Source of the DNA: Plantago ovata
Lineage: Eukaryota; Streptophyta; Magnoliopsida; Lamiales; Plantaginaceae
Direction: 5' to 3'
NCBI GenBank assembly: GCA_028274465.1
Contig: CM051456.1
Coordinates: forward strand, 45,816,870-45,880,869
DNA length: 64,000 nt
Position 1 is the first letter of the stretch. The number at the start of each line of letters is the position of its first letter. The position numbers and the translations under genes are program-made. The notes under the pieces were generated by a model. That model saw only the letters and a program-made list of their open reading frames with translations. It had not been told where the DNA came from and searched no databases. Below are positions 9,507 to 21,242 of the stretch, piece after piece.

Positions 9507-10998
9507 TGATAGTGTATATTTCCTAGAGACAGTCCTTACTAAGGGCATGGTGCCCTTATAGAGGGCATATATGTACTATTACATAGGTCAACATAATATA
9601 ATATATGTTTGTTGCATTTTACTATTGAGTATCGCTTTCATATTTATATTACACCGGGCATGCAGCATGTCATATCTCTATTACTGTCTGTATTGATATT
9701 CAACATGTCCCCTCGGATAGATGACCGATCACACAGATAGTGGGAGCTATGTGAGTTATCATCTATCCCAAACTCTCCCTAGTCGAGGTTCATCTCGGAT
9801 GTAGGGGTCTGAATGAACCAGACAAGACTAGTATGCGTGGAGGTTATACTTGTTGGAGCAAGTGTGAGCCGATCCCACGGCCACGGAACGGATTGTTGGA
9901 CAATCGAGAAACGTTCCCATAACTGCGCATAGTTGTTCGAAGAAGCTTTATCGAACAATGGAAGTACCCACCGGACACTCCCATCGATTTATACTCTACA
10001 CCGAAGTGTCTATGGGAACCGGTGAGTTGTCGAAGTGATGCCAGTCGTCCTTTGGACTTACAGGACTTTATCATCACATTTGTTGCCCCATATCCTTGGT
10101 GGACCCGTCGATGTCAGCTCTAAACAAGCAGTTGACCTAAGACACGATCCAGGATTATGGCTACATACAAATGGGGATGATAAGTGATTCTGTGAAGGAT
10201 TCGTCTCTCAAGTGTAGCACAGGAGAGCACTGCTCATAGTCGTTCATAGTTTTGATGGTAAAATTGCTGGCCAGCGTATCAATATTATTATGATGGTCAT
10301 AATGGATATTGGATTCACCATGCAACTCACTGAAGACGCCCGTGGATGTATTATTGGGATAGACACTTCATCGATCCTAGATACATTCGAGCAAGTCAGA
10401 TGAAGGGACGTTACCATCGCCGCGTTGAGCGCAACAGACTTCGCAACGAAAGGGTTAGCTTTGAGAAACCTCTCAAACGTCCTCATGTATTAATATTGCA
10501 AATGGAACCGTCTCGGAATTCCATGTTGCCTAGTCTAGGACTTGCTTAATACGATGAGGCCCTATGGGTCACACTATGTGGTGATTCAGCCTATCAGAAT
10601 ATCCTTGAAGATGGAATCGCAATTAATTTGGAAATAATTGTGATTGATGGATTATAATTGATTTGGAATTGATTATAATATATGGTGGCTCAATTAATGA
10701 TTTGGAATTATTAATTGAATTGACTAATTAATTGTATTTTATGTAAATACAAATAAGGATTATATTTTAGAAATATAATTTGATTTGAAAGGATATGTTA
10801 ATTTAGAATTAACATATGCACGTGGGCAAAATCTACTTGGAGTTTGAATTGCCTTAGAACTATAAGTGGGTCCCGAAATTGGGACCCACCTATCTCCCGT
10901 AGGACCGGCGCGCGCGCGCACAAGCTGGATAGGGGAAGGAGTTCGACTACTTCCTCTATTAGAAGTCCAAGGGATAAGTTAGATTTTAGTGATTGAGT
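9507..10998 (+). repeat. Copia-1 3' LTR, incomplete
   Basis: It starts TGATAGTGTATAT just after the AAGTGGGAGAT tract and is a near-copy of the first 1.5 kb of the LTR at 13391-15493. It does not reach the LTR end; Copia coding sequence follows directly. Short reading frames inside it recur in the other LTR and are not genes. Confidence 0.85.
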
Positions 10999-10999
10999 T

Positions 11000-13376
11000 T
11001 TAATTCGAACCCTGTTAGACATGGTGAGATCAATGATTGGATTCTCGACTCTTCCAAAACATCTATGGGAATATGCACTACAAACTGCAATCTACATTCT
11101 GAACCGTGTACCATCTAAATCAGTGGAGAAAACTCCTTATGAGTTATGAAAAGGAAAGAAGCCCTCACTGGGCTATCTTAGACCTTGGGGCTGCCCTGCG
11201 ATAGTCAAACTGATGCTCACTGATAAGTTAGATGCCAAGGGTGTCAAAGAATATTTCATAGGCTATCCTCGTTAGACGAGAGGCTATGAATTCTATCATG
11301 CTGAAGATCACAAGGTGATAGTATCTAGAAACGTCAAGTTTTTAGAAGCAGAATACCTCGAAGAAGAGAGGTTAGATGACATGATAGAACTTGAAGAAAT
11401 TCAAGACTTTGACACGCGCGAACATGGGTTCTCTAAATCTTCTGATTTGGACTCAAGTTCAGTGGGAGCTTTCGAAGCAGACAAGGGTAATGATATGACA
11501 CTTGCTAGGCATGTCATAGTCAGTGGGAGTCCTGTGATTAGATCAACAGTTGAAACCACACCAATAGAACCCGTTGTCAATCAAACTGTGCAACGAGTTG
11601 CACAAGAGCTGCCTCCCGCTAGGGAACACGGTCGCGTGGCGCGACCAGCTGCATCAGTACCCACTGATAATGTTCGTGTTACACGAAGCCTGAAAAGAAA
11701 AGCACCAGAAACAGTCGAACTTCGTAGGTCGAAGAGGATCCTAAAAGGACCTCAAAAGCAAAGCCTTATGATAGAAGACATCAGTGAACTTGATGTCGGC
11801 TTATCTGATCGGGAAGATCCCGAGACCTACAAAGAGGCAATAATTGATATTGACTCAGACAAATGGCAAGAGGCCATGGAATTGGAAATGGAATCCATGT
11901 ACCTGAACCAAGTTTGGAACATGGTAGACTTGCCCCAAGGGGTTAGACCTATTGGGTGCAAATGGGTCTTTAAACGAAAGACAGATGCCGATGGCAAGGT
12001 ACAAACGCACAAAGCTAGGCTTGTGGCAAAAGGCTACACGCAAAGTTATGGCATCGATTACGATGAAACCTTTTCACCAGTAGCAAAATTGAAGTCCATT
12101 CGAATTCTACTTGCGATAGCTGCCTACTATGATTATGATATCTGGCAGATGGATGTAAAGACTGCCTTCCTCAATGGCAACCTTGAGGAAGAGGTCTATA
12201 TGGTACAGCCGGAAGGTTTTATTAGTAAAACCAGGCCAACTGTTGTATGCAAATTACAGAGATCCATCGATGGGCTAAAGCAAGCGCCTAGGAGCTGGAA
12301 TATCCGCTTTGATGAAGTTGTCAAATCATTTGACTTCGTCAGAAGTGTAGAAGATCCATGTGTCTACACTAGGCACAGCGACAAGGGAGTCGTTTTCATG
12401 ATCATCTATGTTGATGACATTTTGATCATGGGAAACAATGTCTCTATGCTAGAAGAGACTAAAGTTTGGTTATCAAGTACCTTCTCAATGAAGGACGTGG
12501 GTGAAGCGAACTACATCCTAGGGATCAAGATCTATAGAGATAGATCCAAGAGGATGTTGGGATTGACACAGTCCACCTACATCGACAAGATGGACGACTC
12601 AAAGAGAGGCTTTCTCCCAGCTAGGCATGGGATTGTCTTATCAGTTAAGGATAGTCCTAAAACTGATGAAGAAAGAAATGCAATGAGTCGTGTGCCCTAT
12701 GCTTTGGCAGTAGGGTCTATAATGTATGCAATGAATTGCACAAGGCCCGATGTGGCATATGCGCTTAGTCTCACTTGTCGACACCAACAAAATCCAGGAG
12801 TACCTCACTGGACTGCTGTAAAGAACATTCTTAAGTACCTTCGACGGACTAAAGAGATGTTCTTGGTGTTTGGTGGAGAACCAGAATTAAAGAAGTCTGG
12901 TTATGTCGTCGCTGAATTTGAATCAGATCCTGATGACTTTAAGTAACAGACAGGATACGTATTCAAATTGAACGGAGGAGCTATCTGTTGGAAGAGTTCT
13001 AAGCAAGCCACGATTGCTGACTCATCCACAGAAGCCGAGTACATTACTGAATCAGAAGCATCGTAAGAAGCTGTCTGGATTTTCAGAGTTCTTGAAGGAA
13101 TTGAGGGTTGTTCCTGCTCCTAGTCCAATAACGATTTATTGGGACAATACGGGCGTCGTCGCTCAAGCTAAGGAGCCTAGATCTAAAAACAAGAACAAAC
13201 ATGTACTTAGAAAGTATCACGTTAGACGTGAGATTATTGATAGAGGAAAAGTTAGTATAGAACGTGTCTCTACCACGGACAACGTGGCAGATCCTTTCAC
13301 CAAGGTCTTATCAGTGGAAGTCCACTTAAGACATTATGCTAATCTGGGTATTAGGCATAAAGGTGACTGGCTCTAG
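11000..13376 (+). pseudogene. Copia-2 integrase C-terminal part, RT and RNase H
   Basis: The integrase tail is visible as [20 protein letters not shown] and LRPWGCPA near 11050-11210. A long acidic and basic linker follows, then reverse transcriptase beginning near 11860 with MYLNQVWNMVDLP and IGCKWVFKRK, the core QMDVKTAFLNG and the catalytic YVDDILIMGN at about 12409-12438. RNase H follows with TRPDVAYAL and, at the end, NVADPFTKVLSVEVHLRHY. The domain order is typical Copia. It is a fossil with a few breaks. Confidence 0.88.
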
Positions 13377-13390
13377 TCCAAGTGGGAGAT

Positions 13391-15493
13391 TGATAGTGTA
13401 TATGTCCTAGAGACAGTCCTTATTAAGGGCATGGAGCCCTTATAAAGGGCATATATGTACTATTACACAGGTCAACGTAATATGATATATGTTTGTCGTT
13501 TTACTATTAAGTATCGCTTTCATATTTATATTACACCAGGCATGCAACATGTCATATCTCTATTTCTGTCTGTATTGATATTAAACATGTCCCCTCGGAT
13601 AGATGACCGATCACACAGATAGTGGGAGCTATGTGAGTTATCATCTATCCCAAACTCTCCCTAGTCGAGGTTCATCTCGGATGTAGGGGTCTGAATGAAC
13701 CAGATGAGACTAGTATACGTGGAGGTTATACTTGTTGGAGCAAGTGTGAGCCGATCCCACGGCCACGGAACGGATTGTTGGACAATCGAGAAACGTTCCC
13801 ATAACTGCGCATAGTTGTTCGAAGAAGGATTATCGAACAATAGAAGTACCCACCGGACACTCCCATCGATGTATACTCTACACCGAAGTGTCTATTGGAA
13901 CCGGTAAGTTGTCGAAGTGATGCCAGTCGTCCTTTGGACTTACAGGACTTTATCATCACATTTGTTGCCCCATATCCTTGGTGGACCCGTCGATGTCAGC
14001 TCTGAATAAGCAGTTGACCTAAGACACGATCCAGGATTATGGCTACATACAAATGGGGATGATAAATGATTCTGTGAAGGATTCATCTCTCACGTGTAGC
14101 ACAGGAGAGCACTGCTCATAGTCGTTCATAGTTGTGATTGGTAAAACCGCTGGCCAGCGTATCAATATTATTATGATGGTCATAATAGATATTGGATTCA
14201 CCATGCAACTCACTGAAGACGCCCGTGAATGTATTATTGGGATAGACACTTCATCGATCCTAGATACATTCGAGCAAGTCAGATGAAGGGACGTTACCAT
14301 CGCCGCGTTGAGCGCAACAGGCTTCGCAACGAAAGGGTTTGCTTTGAGAAACCTCTCAAACGTCCTCATGTATTAATATTGCAAATGGAACCGTCTAGGA
14401 ATTCCATTTTGCCTAGTCTAGGACTTGCTTAATACAATGAGGCCCTATGGGTCACACTATGTGGTGATTCAGCTTATCCGAATATCCTTGAAGATGGAAT
14501 CGCAATTAATTTAGAATTAATTGTTATTGATGGATTATAATTAATTTGGAATTAATTATAATATTTAGTGGCTCAATTAATGATTTGGAATTATTAATTG
14601 AATTGGCTAATTAATTGTATTTTATGTAAATACAATTAAGGATTGTATTTTAGAAATATAATAGAGGTTTGATTTGAAAGGATATGTTAATTTAGAATTA
14701 ACACATGCACGTGGGCAAAATCTACTTGGAGTTTGAATTGCCTTAGAACTATAAGTGGGTCCCGAAATTGGGACCCACCTATCTCCAGTAGGACAGGCGC
14801 GCGCGCACAAGCTGGATAGGGGAAGGAGTTCGACTACTTCCTCTATTAGAAGTCCAAGGGATAAGTTAGATTTTACTGATTGAGTTTTAATTTGATTGGG
14901 AATGAATCTAGACTTGATATTGGTTTCCTTGTGCGATAAGAATTAGATTCTTATTCCTTTACGAAGTCTAATTGCTTATACTTAGGCTTCTATTGACTAC
15001 TATATATAGTAGACTATTAGAGAGCTTTTGATATAGATTTTCACACAGTTGAAGAATCAAATTCTTAGAGAATTATTCTACCCAGTTTTCTTAGAGAAAA
15101 TAAAAGCTCTCCCCTCCTTTATAAGCCACACGCGCGCCCCACCTACCGGAGGAATCGTCGCCCCGTCTTCTTGGCCACACAAAGAATATCCTAGCATTCT
15201 TTCCGATAGGCTGTTCATCCGTGGATACCAAGGTTGAGGTTCTAGGAGCTGGAAACTAACTTTTATTGTCTTGCAGATAATCAAAGTATTGCAGATATCT
15301 TCGACTTCGACGAAGGAGAAGATACACCGGATTATTACGAAGACTTGGAAGCTGCTTTGGAAGTAAGGTTAGTCTTCTAATTGACGTGTTTAAATATATA
15401 CGGCATATACATAATCAATTAACCTGCATGTTAAGAAAATTTTTGAAATTCCGCTGCGTACCCTAGGGGTAACTCTGACCGTATTTTCTTACA
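13391..15493 (+). repeat. Copia-2 3' LTR (about 2.1 kb)
   Basis: It begins TGATAGTG after the AAGTGGGAGAT purine tract. It ends with TTCCGCTGCGTACCC and TTTTCTTACA, the usual style of a plant Copia LTR end. The TATA-like CTATATATAG lies near 15000. The right end at 15493 is inferred from this ending, not from a matched target duplication. Confidence 0.8.
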
Positions 15494-15666
15494 CGAAGAT
15501 GGGCGGACACGGACACGAAATTACCGATAGACTCCCACATAAATCCGAAATTCAAAATTAACTCGAACTCATGCCAGATCCCTCCGCAACGCCACCCCCC
15601 CCCCTTTTCGATATCTGAACTTCCGAAGGATTCCTTACCATCATCCTTCGAAACTTGGGGGACTCA

Positions 15667-16164
15667 TGATATTGTATGGATCCCGGCTCGAACATCCTTA
15701 TTATGGACTCGAACTGTAAACAAGTTCCATTACCTTTCGACATATCCGCTTCCCCGCACGGACCAGAACACCTTAGGACCTCGAAGATGCGGGGTCGAAC
15801 AAAGGAGTCGCCCGCTCCGGTCGAACAAAGGAGTCGCCCGCTCTGGTCGAACAAAGAAGTCGTCCGCTCCGGTCGAACACCATAAGAAGCGTGGGGCCTC
15901 TATCGTATCCTATATATATATATATCCTCATTTATTGCGTATACGATTATTCCATCATTATTACTCAACATGCTAAAATCCTCTCACTACATTAACTTGC
16001 TCACCGGTCTAACTTCGGTAGGCCGGAGCTAAGTCCCCCCCCCCTTTAATCTCTCCTTGTTTTGCAGGTCTTTGGCTCCGACCACACTCAAAATACTCTT
16101 TCCATCGGCTTCCATGGATTGAGAGATGATGATATAGACTCTTGAACCGGTTTTACCTTCATCA
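15667..16164 (+). repeat. Gypsy-B3 LTR (498 bp) with 26-bp tandem repeats
   Basis: It starts TGATATTGTATGG and ends TTTTACCTTCATCA, like the Gypsy-B2 LTR at 56233-56714. A TATA-like CCTATATATATATA run lies near 15910. Positions 15794-15871 hold three copies of a 26-bp unit beginning GTCGAACAAAG; the related LTR at 56233 has one. Confidence 0.8.
15794..15871 (+). repeat. 26-bp tandem repeat, three copies
   Basis: The units at 15794, 15820 and 15846 begin GTCGAACAAAG and end GCTCCG or GCTCTG. A fourth partial start follows at 15872. The repeat lies within an LTR, upstream of its TATA-like run. Confidence 0.85.
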
Positions 16165-16467
16165 GTTGCCTTTCCTTCAATTATGACTCTTGTGTAGTCG
16201 AGATGCGCTGCTAGCCAAACTGCAAGACATACGCCTCCGTTGTTTCCACTTCAACGCCTAGAAAAAAGCTTCTTCCGGATCCAAGCGAGCACAAAACCAT
16301 TGTGGTCTCGAACTACCGCTAAAATTCCTCCCCTTGCTGCACCTCTTGGAATCGAAGCATCGAAATTTACTTTTACCCATCAGTTGGGGCCACCCATCTT
16401 TCCTGGACTGTATTATGTCGTACTTCATCCCCGGTTGGTTTATAAACATTGGATCATCTAGTATCAA

Positions 16468-16785
16468 AATTAAACAAAAGATTTAAGTTCATTTAACCAT
16501 CTAAAAATTAGATCATCAGGAAATAGTATTAAATTTGATAAATGATGATTAATGTCTTTGAAATGAATTTGAGAAGGATGAGATTTAAAAAAATCTGATA
16601 AAAAATTTCTCCTGCCAAAATAATCATAATAAGAAAGTTGATACAAAACTATTTTTAGTAAAGAGATGGTGTAGATAATTCGATAAACGGATTCCGCCCT
16701 TAATTAACCATAGTTTACTTAGTGTCTAGTTACTTTATAATGACATGTGGACCAATAAGGTAAGTGGGGTATATTGTGGGTTATT
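16468..16785. other. AT-rich gap inside LINE-a
   Basis: No domain was seen on either strand. It separates the zf-RVT and RNase H parts of LINE-a. No clear terminal repeats were seen. Confidence 0.5.
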
Positions 16786-17274
16786 TTATCGGGTAGATGA
16801 TCCGTCCCGCTTCTTCACACTGATAAACCACTCCGAAGCATCTCCGGCTGGAATATACAGAGTTGCATGCGGCAAATTCACAAGAGCCCAGTAAATCCTT
16901 GCAAAATGGCAATCTCGAAGCACATGGAAGGAAGTTTCATTATCATTACCACATAGCAAACATTGGTTCTCAATGGGACAGTGTCGTCGTGAAAGCTCAG
17001 CCTGTAGGCAATGAATTGGTAAGGACACGCCATAAAAAGTGCTTGACTTGGCTGGGACTGCAAGTTGCCAAATAACATTCCAATTCCTATCATTCTGAAC
17101 AGATGTGGAACCTGTATTGTTCTGAATAGCAGTTTGCCGCATTCCCATAGCAAGGTGATATGCAGAGTTCACAGTATTTAAATAGGCCACAACGAGAGTA
17201 ATGCCATACTTGTGTCTCCACAGCATGAGTCTTGCTAGAGGAATCTTTTGTATTTCTTCCACGTCTTCCTGCCA

Positions 17275-17400
17275 AAACAGAAAATTTAGACTGGGAATGT
17301 CCCATTCCTGCGTTGTAGGATGAACAAGAATAGACACAAACAGAAAATTTACACTGGGAATGTCCCATTCCTGCGTTGTAGGATGAATAAGAATAGACAC
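17275..17400 (-). repeat. 63-bp tandem duplication in LINE-a
   Basis: Units 17275-17337 and 17338-17400 differ at only two positions (by eye). Because 63 is a multiple of three, the 21-residue block HPTTQEWDIPS and its neighbours is repeated in frame on the minus strand. Confidence 0.95.
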
Positions 17401-17751
17401 AGCGAGTGATTTATGATTTTGGTGTGATTTATCACCGAAAACAAATCAACAAAACCAGAAACTTTGACCTGTACATATTGAGCACAATTAAAGGACACCA
17501 ATAAAATTGAAATAGCTACCTAATTAAACTCATTTTTTGGCCTGACTAAATTTAAATTCGAGACTGGGCCGGATAATTAAAGAGAAACTAGATATTCATC
17601 TCACAATGTTTACATTCACACTTGTTCAAATAAACAGAGAACCCACAAGAGATTTAAGTAGGGAAAATGTTTGTGGCCTGACGATTTCAGTTGAAAATGT
17701 TTTCATGTAACACAATGCTGAGTTTGTAATGACCTAGAGGTCATGCGTTCG
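17401..17751. other. 3' flank of the UGT gene
   Basis: AT-rich sequence between LINE-a and the UGT stop codon. The part nearest 17751 is expected to hold the UGT 3' UTR on the minus strand. No clear transposon structure was seen. Confidence 0.5.
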
Positions 17752-20700
17752 TTAATTCGCAGCCTTGGCTGTCCACTTGTCAGCAAACTCCGCAAGAGCT
17801 CTCATCGATGAACCATCATCACTAAGATCTTTTGCCGCAGCCTCCTTTAGTTCTCTCATTCGACTCCGAACTTCCTTCCCCTCTTCCCCTTCTATCAAAC
17901 CCTTCACCACATTCGCAACCTCAACTCGCCCCACAAGTCCATTCTCACCGAATTTGATCCTCACTGCCGCCTTCACGTCCTCATGGAGCATCATAGCGTT
18001 CATCTTCTGCTCGGCATAAAGTGGCCACGCTATCAACGGCACACCATTCACAACACTCTCCAGGGTCGAGTTCCACCCACAGTGCGACAGGAACACACCC
18101 GTTGACTGGTGAGCCAGTATCTGTGCCTGAGGGGCCCACATTGGGACCACGAGACCCCGTCCGCTTGTCTTCTCCAGGAAGCCCTGAGGCAAATAAGCCA
18201 GAGGGTCCCCAGAATTGTGAATACTGAAATAAGTAGCATTGGCGCTCTTGTCATTAGGACACCTGAGAACCCACAAGAACCGTTGCTCACTCATCTCTAA
18301 TCCCAATGCAAGTTCAATGATCTGATCATGAGACAGAGTCCCACCACTTCCAAATGAGATGAACAGAACAGAGCTACTGGGCTGCTCATCCAACCAATCC
18401 AAACACTCGGATGATACAGACTTTGACTCCATTTGAACCAATGGCCCAATTGCTCGAATTGTTGGTCTTCCATCTTGTTTCGCTTCCAGTGTCTCAACAG
18501 CACTAGGCTCCAATTCCTTGAATGTGTTGATCAGTATCCCATCAGCCATTCTATACCTAAATTAACCAAAAAAAAGAGAATGAAATTAAATAGGACAACC
18601 TTTGACATGTACTTCTTCCATCTGATTAATTTATTCTTGAAACATCAAATTTAACTACCCTTCCAATACTACTAATTTTGTAACTCCAAATATGACTACA
18701 CATCCGTAGGTTTGATTTTAATGACATTTCACATTTGACTCTTTCCACCATTTTTAACAAATCTAATAAAGGATAGAGATATTTCATAAGTGAAATAAGT
18801 AATTGTGTTAAAAAATAAATAATTAATATAAATGGAATACTTTTATATAGAATAAATAAATAATTGATAAATTGTGATAAATATGTAAATATGTTTATTT
18901 TATGAGACCGTTGTATTTTTTAAAAAAGTAGAATATTTGTAAATGATAAATTTCCTACTGGACAGTCAGACAGATTATTAACCCTGAGAGATTAAAGATT
19001 AATTGGGGTATTTTCTCTTCTGCATCTGAAAATTTATTATTTTTTGTTTAGTTCAATTCAATGTTGTTCAAATTCATTCACTTCTGTTCAAATTTGTTTA
19101 GTTATATTTTATAGTACAAACAAATTAAATTCAGTTCAGTTCAATTCAATTATTTTCTTTTCTTTTTTTTTTATTTTCGTCTGAACTTAACAAAACATAA
19201 CTGAAGTTTGAGTTTTATGTTATTGTTATTTTCAGTTCAGATGAAAATAGAATCACTAAAGTCAAGTTATTATAATGAAAACGTCATCACCCCGCCTAAA
19301 AAACTACTTTGCTTTCTCCGGAAGAATTTATACAAACATCTTCTAAATCTTCTAAATGTAGTTTAATAATGGATGCGACACAATAATAAATTATTAACAA
19401 GAGTTGCAAATTTGACGAAAAAATGAAAATATTGACAAGTCAGTCACTCACGGGAAGAGTATAATACTTTGACCCCAAAAACACGGTATGGTCTACACAC
19501 CTACAAAACTTATCAAATTGGATTTACTACTAAAAAATAAAAATGTTAAAGGAAACATTTAAAAACAGAAAGTTTAAAACCTGAATTATCAGAGTTTCAA
19601 ATGATTGATAGACAATAAAAGATTAAAAAAGTGGGGAAAAAAAAAGAAGCAATTATATCATGAACATATAAGGCGTTAAAGTAAATAACTAATTTTACAA
19701 CTAACATATAAAACTAATTTGGCCTCGCCTCGGCCAGCAACAAAGCCACTTTTACATTAAGGTTTTGTTCTAAACTTAAATAACTTAAACTTAATTCCAA
19801 TTAAAAGTATTTGTACTATATAGAATAAATAAATCAATTTTAATTTGAAGTGTTTTTTAAATAAAAGAAATGCATATAATATTCATTGGTTTCTCTTTTT
19901 TTTTTTTTCAAAGTCAAATTTAAAAACCTTACAATACTCATTAATCATATTATAACTCAAAAATTCAAAACCAACCATATAACATCCCGGAAAATTCATT
20001 TTTGGCAGGAGTAATACATGTTCAATTTATATACTCCCTCAACTTCCAACCCGACCTATTATTATGTGCTACTTCATCACCACCGTTATTACTTTTTCAC
20101 CCTTATAAGCCTTATCCTTATAAGGCTATAACGGTCTGGGGTTCAAACATTATTTTTATTTTTTCTGCTACTCTTGGTGTTTGGTGGAATTCATGCTTTG
20201 GGTTTCTGGGTTGTGCTTGTGCATAGGCCTAGTTGTGCATCTATTATGAACTATTATGCACTTTTGCTCTGTACTTGAATGTTTAGTTTTATGAATAAAA
20301 TTTTTGCCAGCTTCCAAAAATAACCATTATCCTTATAACCCAGATTTATTAGCCTGTCTCTAACACCGTTATTACTTTTTCACCCTTATTCTTATAACCG
20401 GTTATAACCCGGATTTATTAGCTTGTCTCTAACATGAATATACTGGTTATGGATAAGAATTTCACTACATATCCTACACTATCCTTATTTAACTTTTGGA
20501 GTATTAATTTTATATTTTTTTTCAATTTTCGTTATACTTCAATACAACTAAAAAAAACTAAAGGTTTGTACCTCTCGGCATGGTGAATGATCCAGGTATA
20601 AGCCTGATTAGTCCGGTCCTGGACGGGGTCGAAGAGATCCCGGCCATGGATCGGAATACAACCGGGAAGCAAAATCATCTCTTCCATATCCCTAAACTCA

Positions 20701-21176
20701 CAGTCAACCTTCCGATCCAGCTCCGGCATCTCCAAAATCAAGGACAGCACAAGCGCATTAGTCGGAAAGAAAATATACTTCGGAATCCCCAACTCCACCG
20801 CCACGTCAAATCCGTCCGTGCCGAACAGATCGACAACCAACGCTTTAAGACACTTGGATTCGTGCAGCGACTTAACAGCCTGGCGAATTGAATCCATAGA
20901 GCGAGTGACCGTGAGTGAGATGAGCGTCTCGATTTTGGTGTTCTTGGGCATGTCGGAGAATTCCACTGGCGGGAGGACCACGTGGTCGATTGGCGGCGGT
21001 AGGGCAGAGAGGAAGGACTTCTGGGCGGCGGAGAGCGGGCCTTTGGAAGGGAGGATGAAGGTGGTGGAGATGTTGTGGTGGGTTAAGAGGCGTTTGGAGA
21101 ACTCGGCTAAGGGGATTAAGTGACCCATCCCTGGTGTGGGGATTATAGCTATGTGGGTGTGTGTTTCAGCAGCCAT
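17752..21176 (-). CDS. UDP-glycosyltransferase, UGT72B type (hydroquinone/phenolic glucosyltransferase-like), two exons
   Basis: Exon 1 is 20572-21176 and exon 2 is 17752-18556. The 2015-bp intron starts GTACAAAC and ends AATTTAG, in phase 2, and the joined frame gives 469 residues, normal for plant UGTs. The family (GT1) moves a sugar from a UDP-sugar to small hydrophobic acceptors in the cytosol; UGT72B members act on phenolics, monolignols and xenobiotics. The N-terminal PTPGMGHLIPL holds the likely catalytic H19, and VVDLFGTD holds the partner D116. The PSPG box spans residues 342-385, from WAPQAQIL through HCGWNS, and ends in Q385; W363 and Q385 are the features usually linked to UDP-glucose use. 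FGSGGTLS and DGSSMRAL are also UGT72-like. The start at 21176 fits the family and lies 57 bp below a TATA box. The acceptor cannot be told from sequence. No break was seen. Confidence 0.95.
18557..20571 (-). other. UGT intron (2015 bp)
   Basis: AT-rich intron with GT-AG ends. It contains a plus-strand LINE-like 3' tail (about 20150-20320) set between repeated TTATAACC-type palindromic sequences, and a run of TTCAATTCA/TTCAGTTCA repeats near 19050-19150. No coding domain was seen. Confidence 0.85.
20080..20445. repeat. Duplicated palindromic AT-rich repeat around a LINE-like tail in the UGT intron
   Basis: The string ACCGTTATTACTTTTTCACC occurs near 20081 and again near 20363. A block reading TTATAACCC, GATTTATTAGC, TGTCTCTAAC occurs twice (about 20334-20374 and 20403-20441). 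Between the first pair lies sequence ending ATGAATAAAATTTTTGCC that looks like a LINE or retrocopy 3' end. Confidence 0.6.
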
Positions 21177-21233
21177 GGATGGAAATGATGAATTTTCAGG
21201 TTGAGAAGACAAGAGAACAGTTGCGTGGGTGTG

Positions 21234-21242
21234 TATATATAG
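21234..21242 (-). promoter_or_regulatory. Likely TATA box of the UGT gene
   Basis: CTATATATA on the minus strand, about 57 bases upstream of the chosen start codon, at a typical plant distance. It was seen directly; function is inferred. Confidence 0.65.

Larger units (their letters stand above)
1..10998 (+). mobile_element. Copia-1: Ty1/Copia LTR retrotransposon, broken, split by Gypsy-A
   Basis: The sequence shows Gag, integrase, reverse transcriptase and RNase H domains in the Copia order (integrase before RT) over 1-2626. It resumes with the end of RNase H and a 3' LTR from 9162 on. The 5' LTR lies outside the window. Gypsy-A (2627-9156) sits inside the RNase H region with a TACAT duplication. 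The element is broken, with several breaks (about five). Its LTR passes directly into the coding part of a second Copia copy near 10998, so the right-hand end is rearranged. The lineage within Copia is not assigned. Confidence 0.9.
10999..15493 (+). mobile_element. Copia-2: second copy of the Copia-1 family, 5' part absent
   Basis: The copy holds the last part of integrase, RT, RNase H, a polypurine tract and a complete 3' LTR. It is closely similar to Copia-1 throughout. It lacks Gag and a 5' LTR, and its left edge abuts the LTR of Copia-1. It shows a few breaks. Whether the tandem arrangement came from recombination between two elements or from a template switch cannot be told here. Confidence 0.85.
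15494..16164 (+). mobile_element. Gypsy-B3: remnant of a Tat-type Gypsy (3' tail plus LTR)
   Basis: Just before the LTR stands CGAAACTTGGGGGACTCA, the same polypurine tract found before the Gypsy-B 3' LTR at 39330-39346. Only about 170 bases of internal sequence are left, so this is a remnant of a larger element. No coding domain remains. Confidence 0.75.
16165..17400 (-). pseudogene. LINE-a: LINE 3' end (zf-RVT plus RNase H), 5'-truncated
   Basis: On the minus strand the upstream part (17260-16790) encodes a zf-RVT region: WNVIWQLAVPAKS, then LSRRHCPIENQCLLCGNDNE and FHVLRDCHFARIYW, with the C-x2-C and H-x4-C pairs. The downstream part (about 16400-16165) encodes the start of an RNase H-like RVT_3 domain (VNFDASIPRGAARGG, VVRDHNGF). 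Between them (16468-16785) lies AT-rich sequence of no recognisable coding content that ends TTTTGATACTAG on the minus strand. This could be an intron of a LINE-derived gene or an insertion. The 5' part with endonuclease and RT is missing, which is usual for LINE copies. Confidence 0.75.

Noticed and set aside
9844-10486. Short minus-strand reading frames that recur at 13726-14369
   Set aside because: They lie inside the two Copia LTRs and are repeated only because the LTRs are. No domain and no independent signal.
16468-16785. Intron of a working LINE-derived RNase H gene
   Set aside because: An acceptor-like end is visible, but no good donor or continuous frames on both sides. It is kept as an unexplained gap.
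17765-18300. Plus-strand frames over UGT exon 2
   Set aside because: They are antisense shadows of a clear UGT coding exon.
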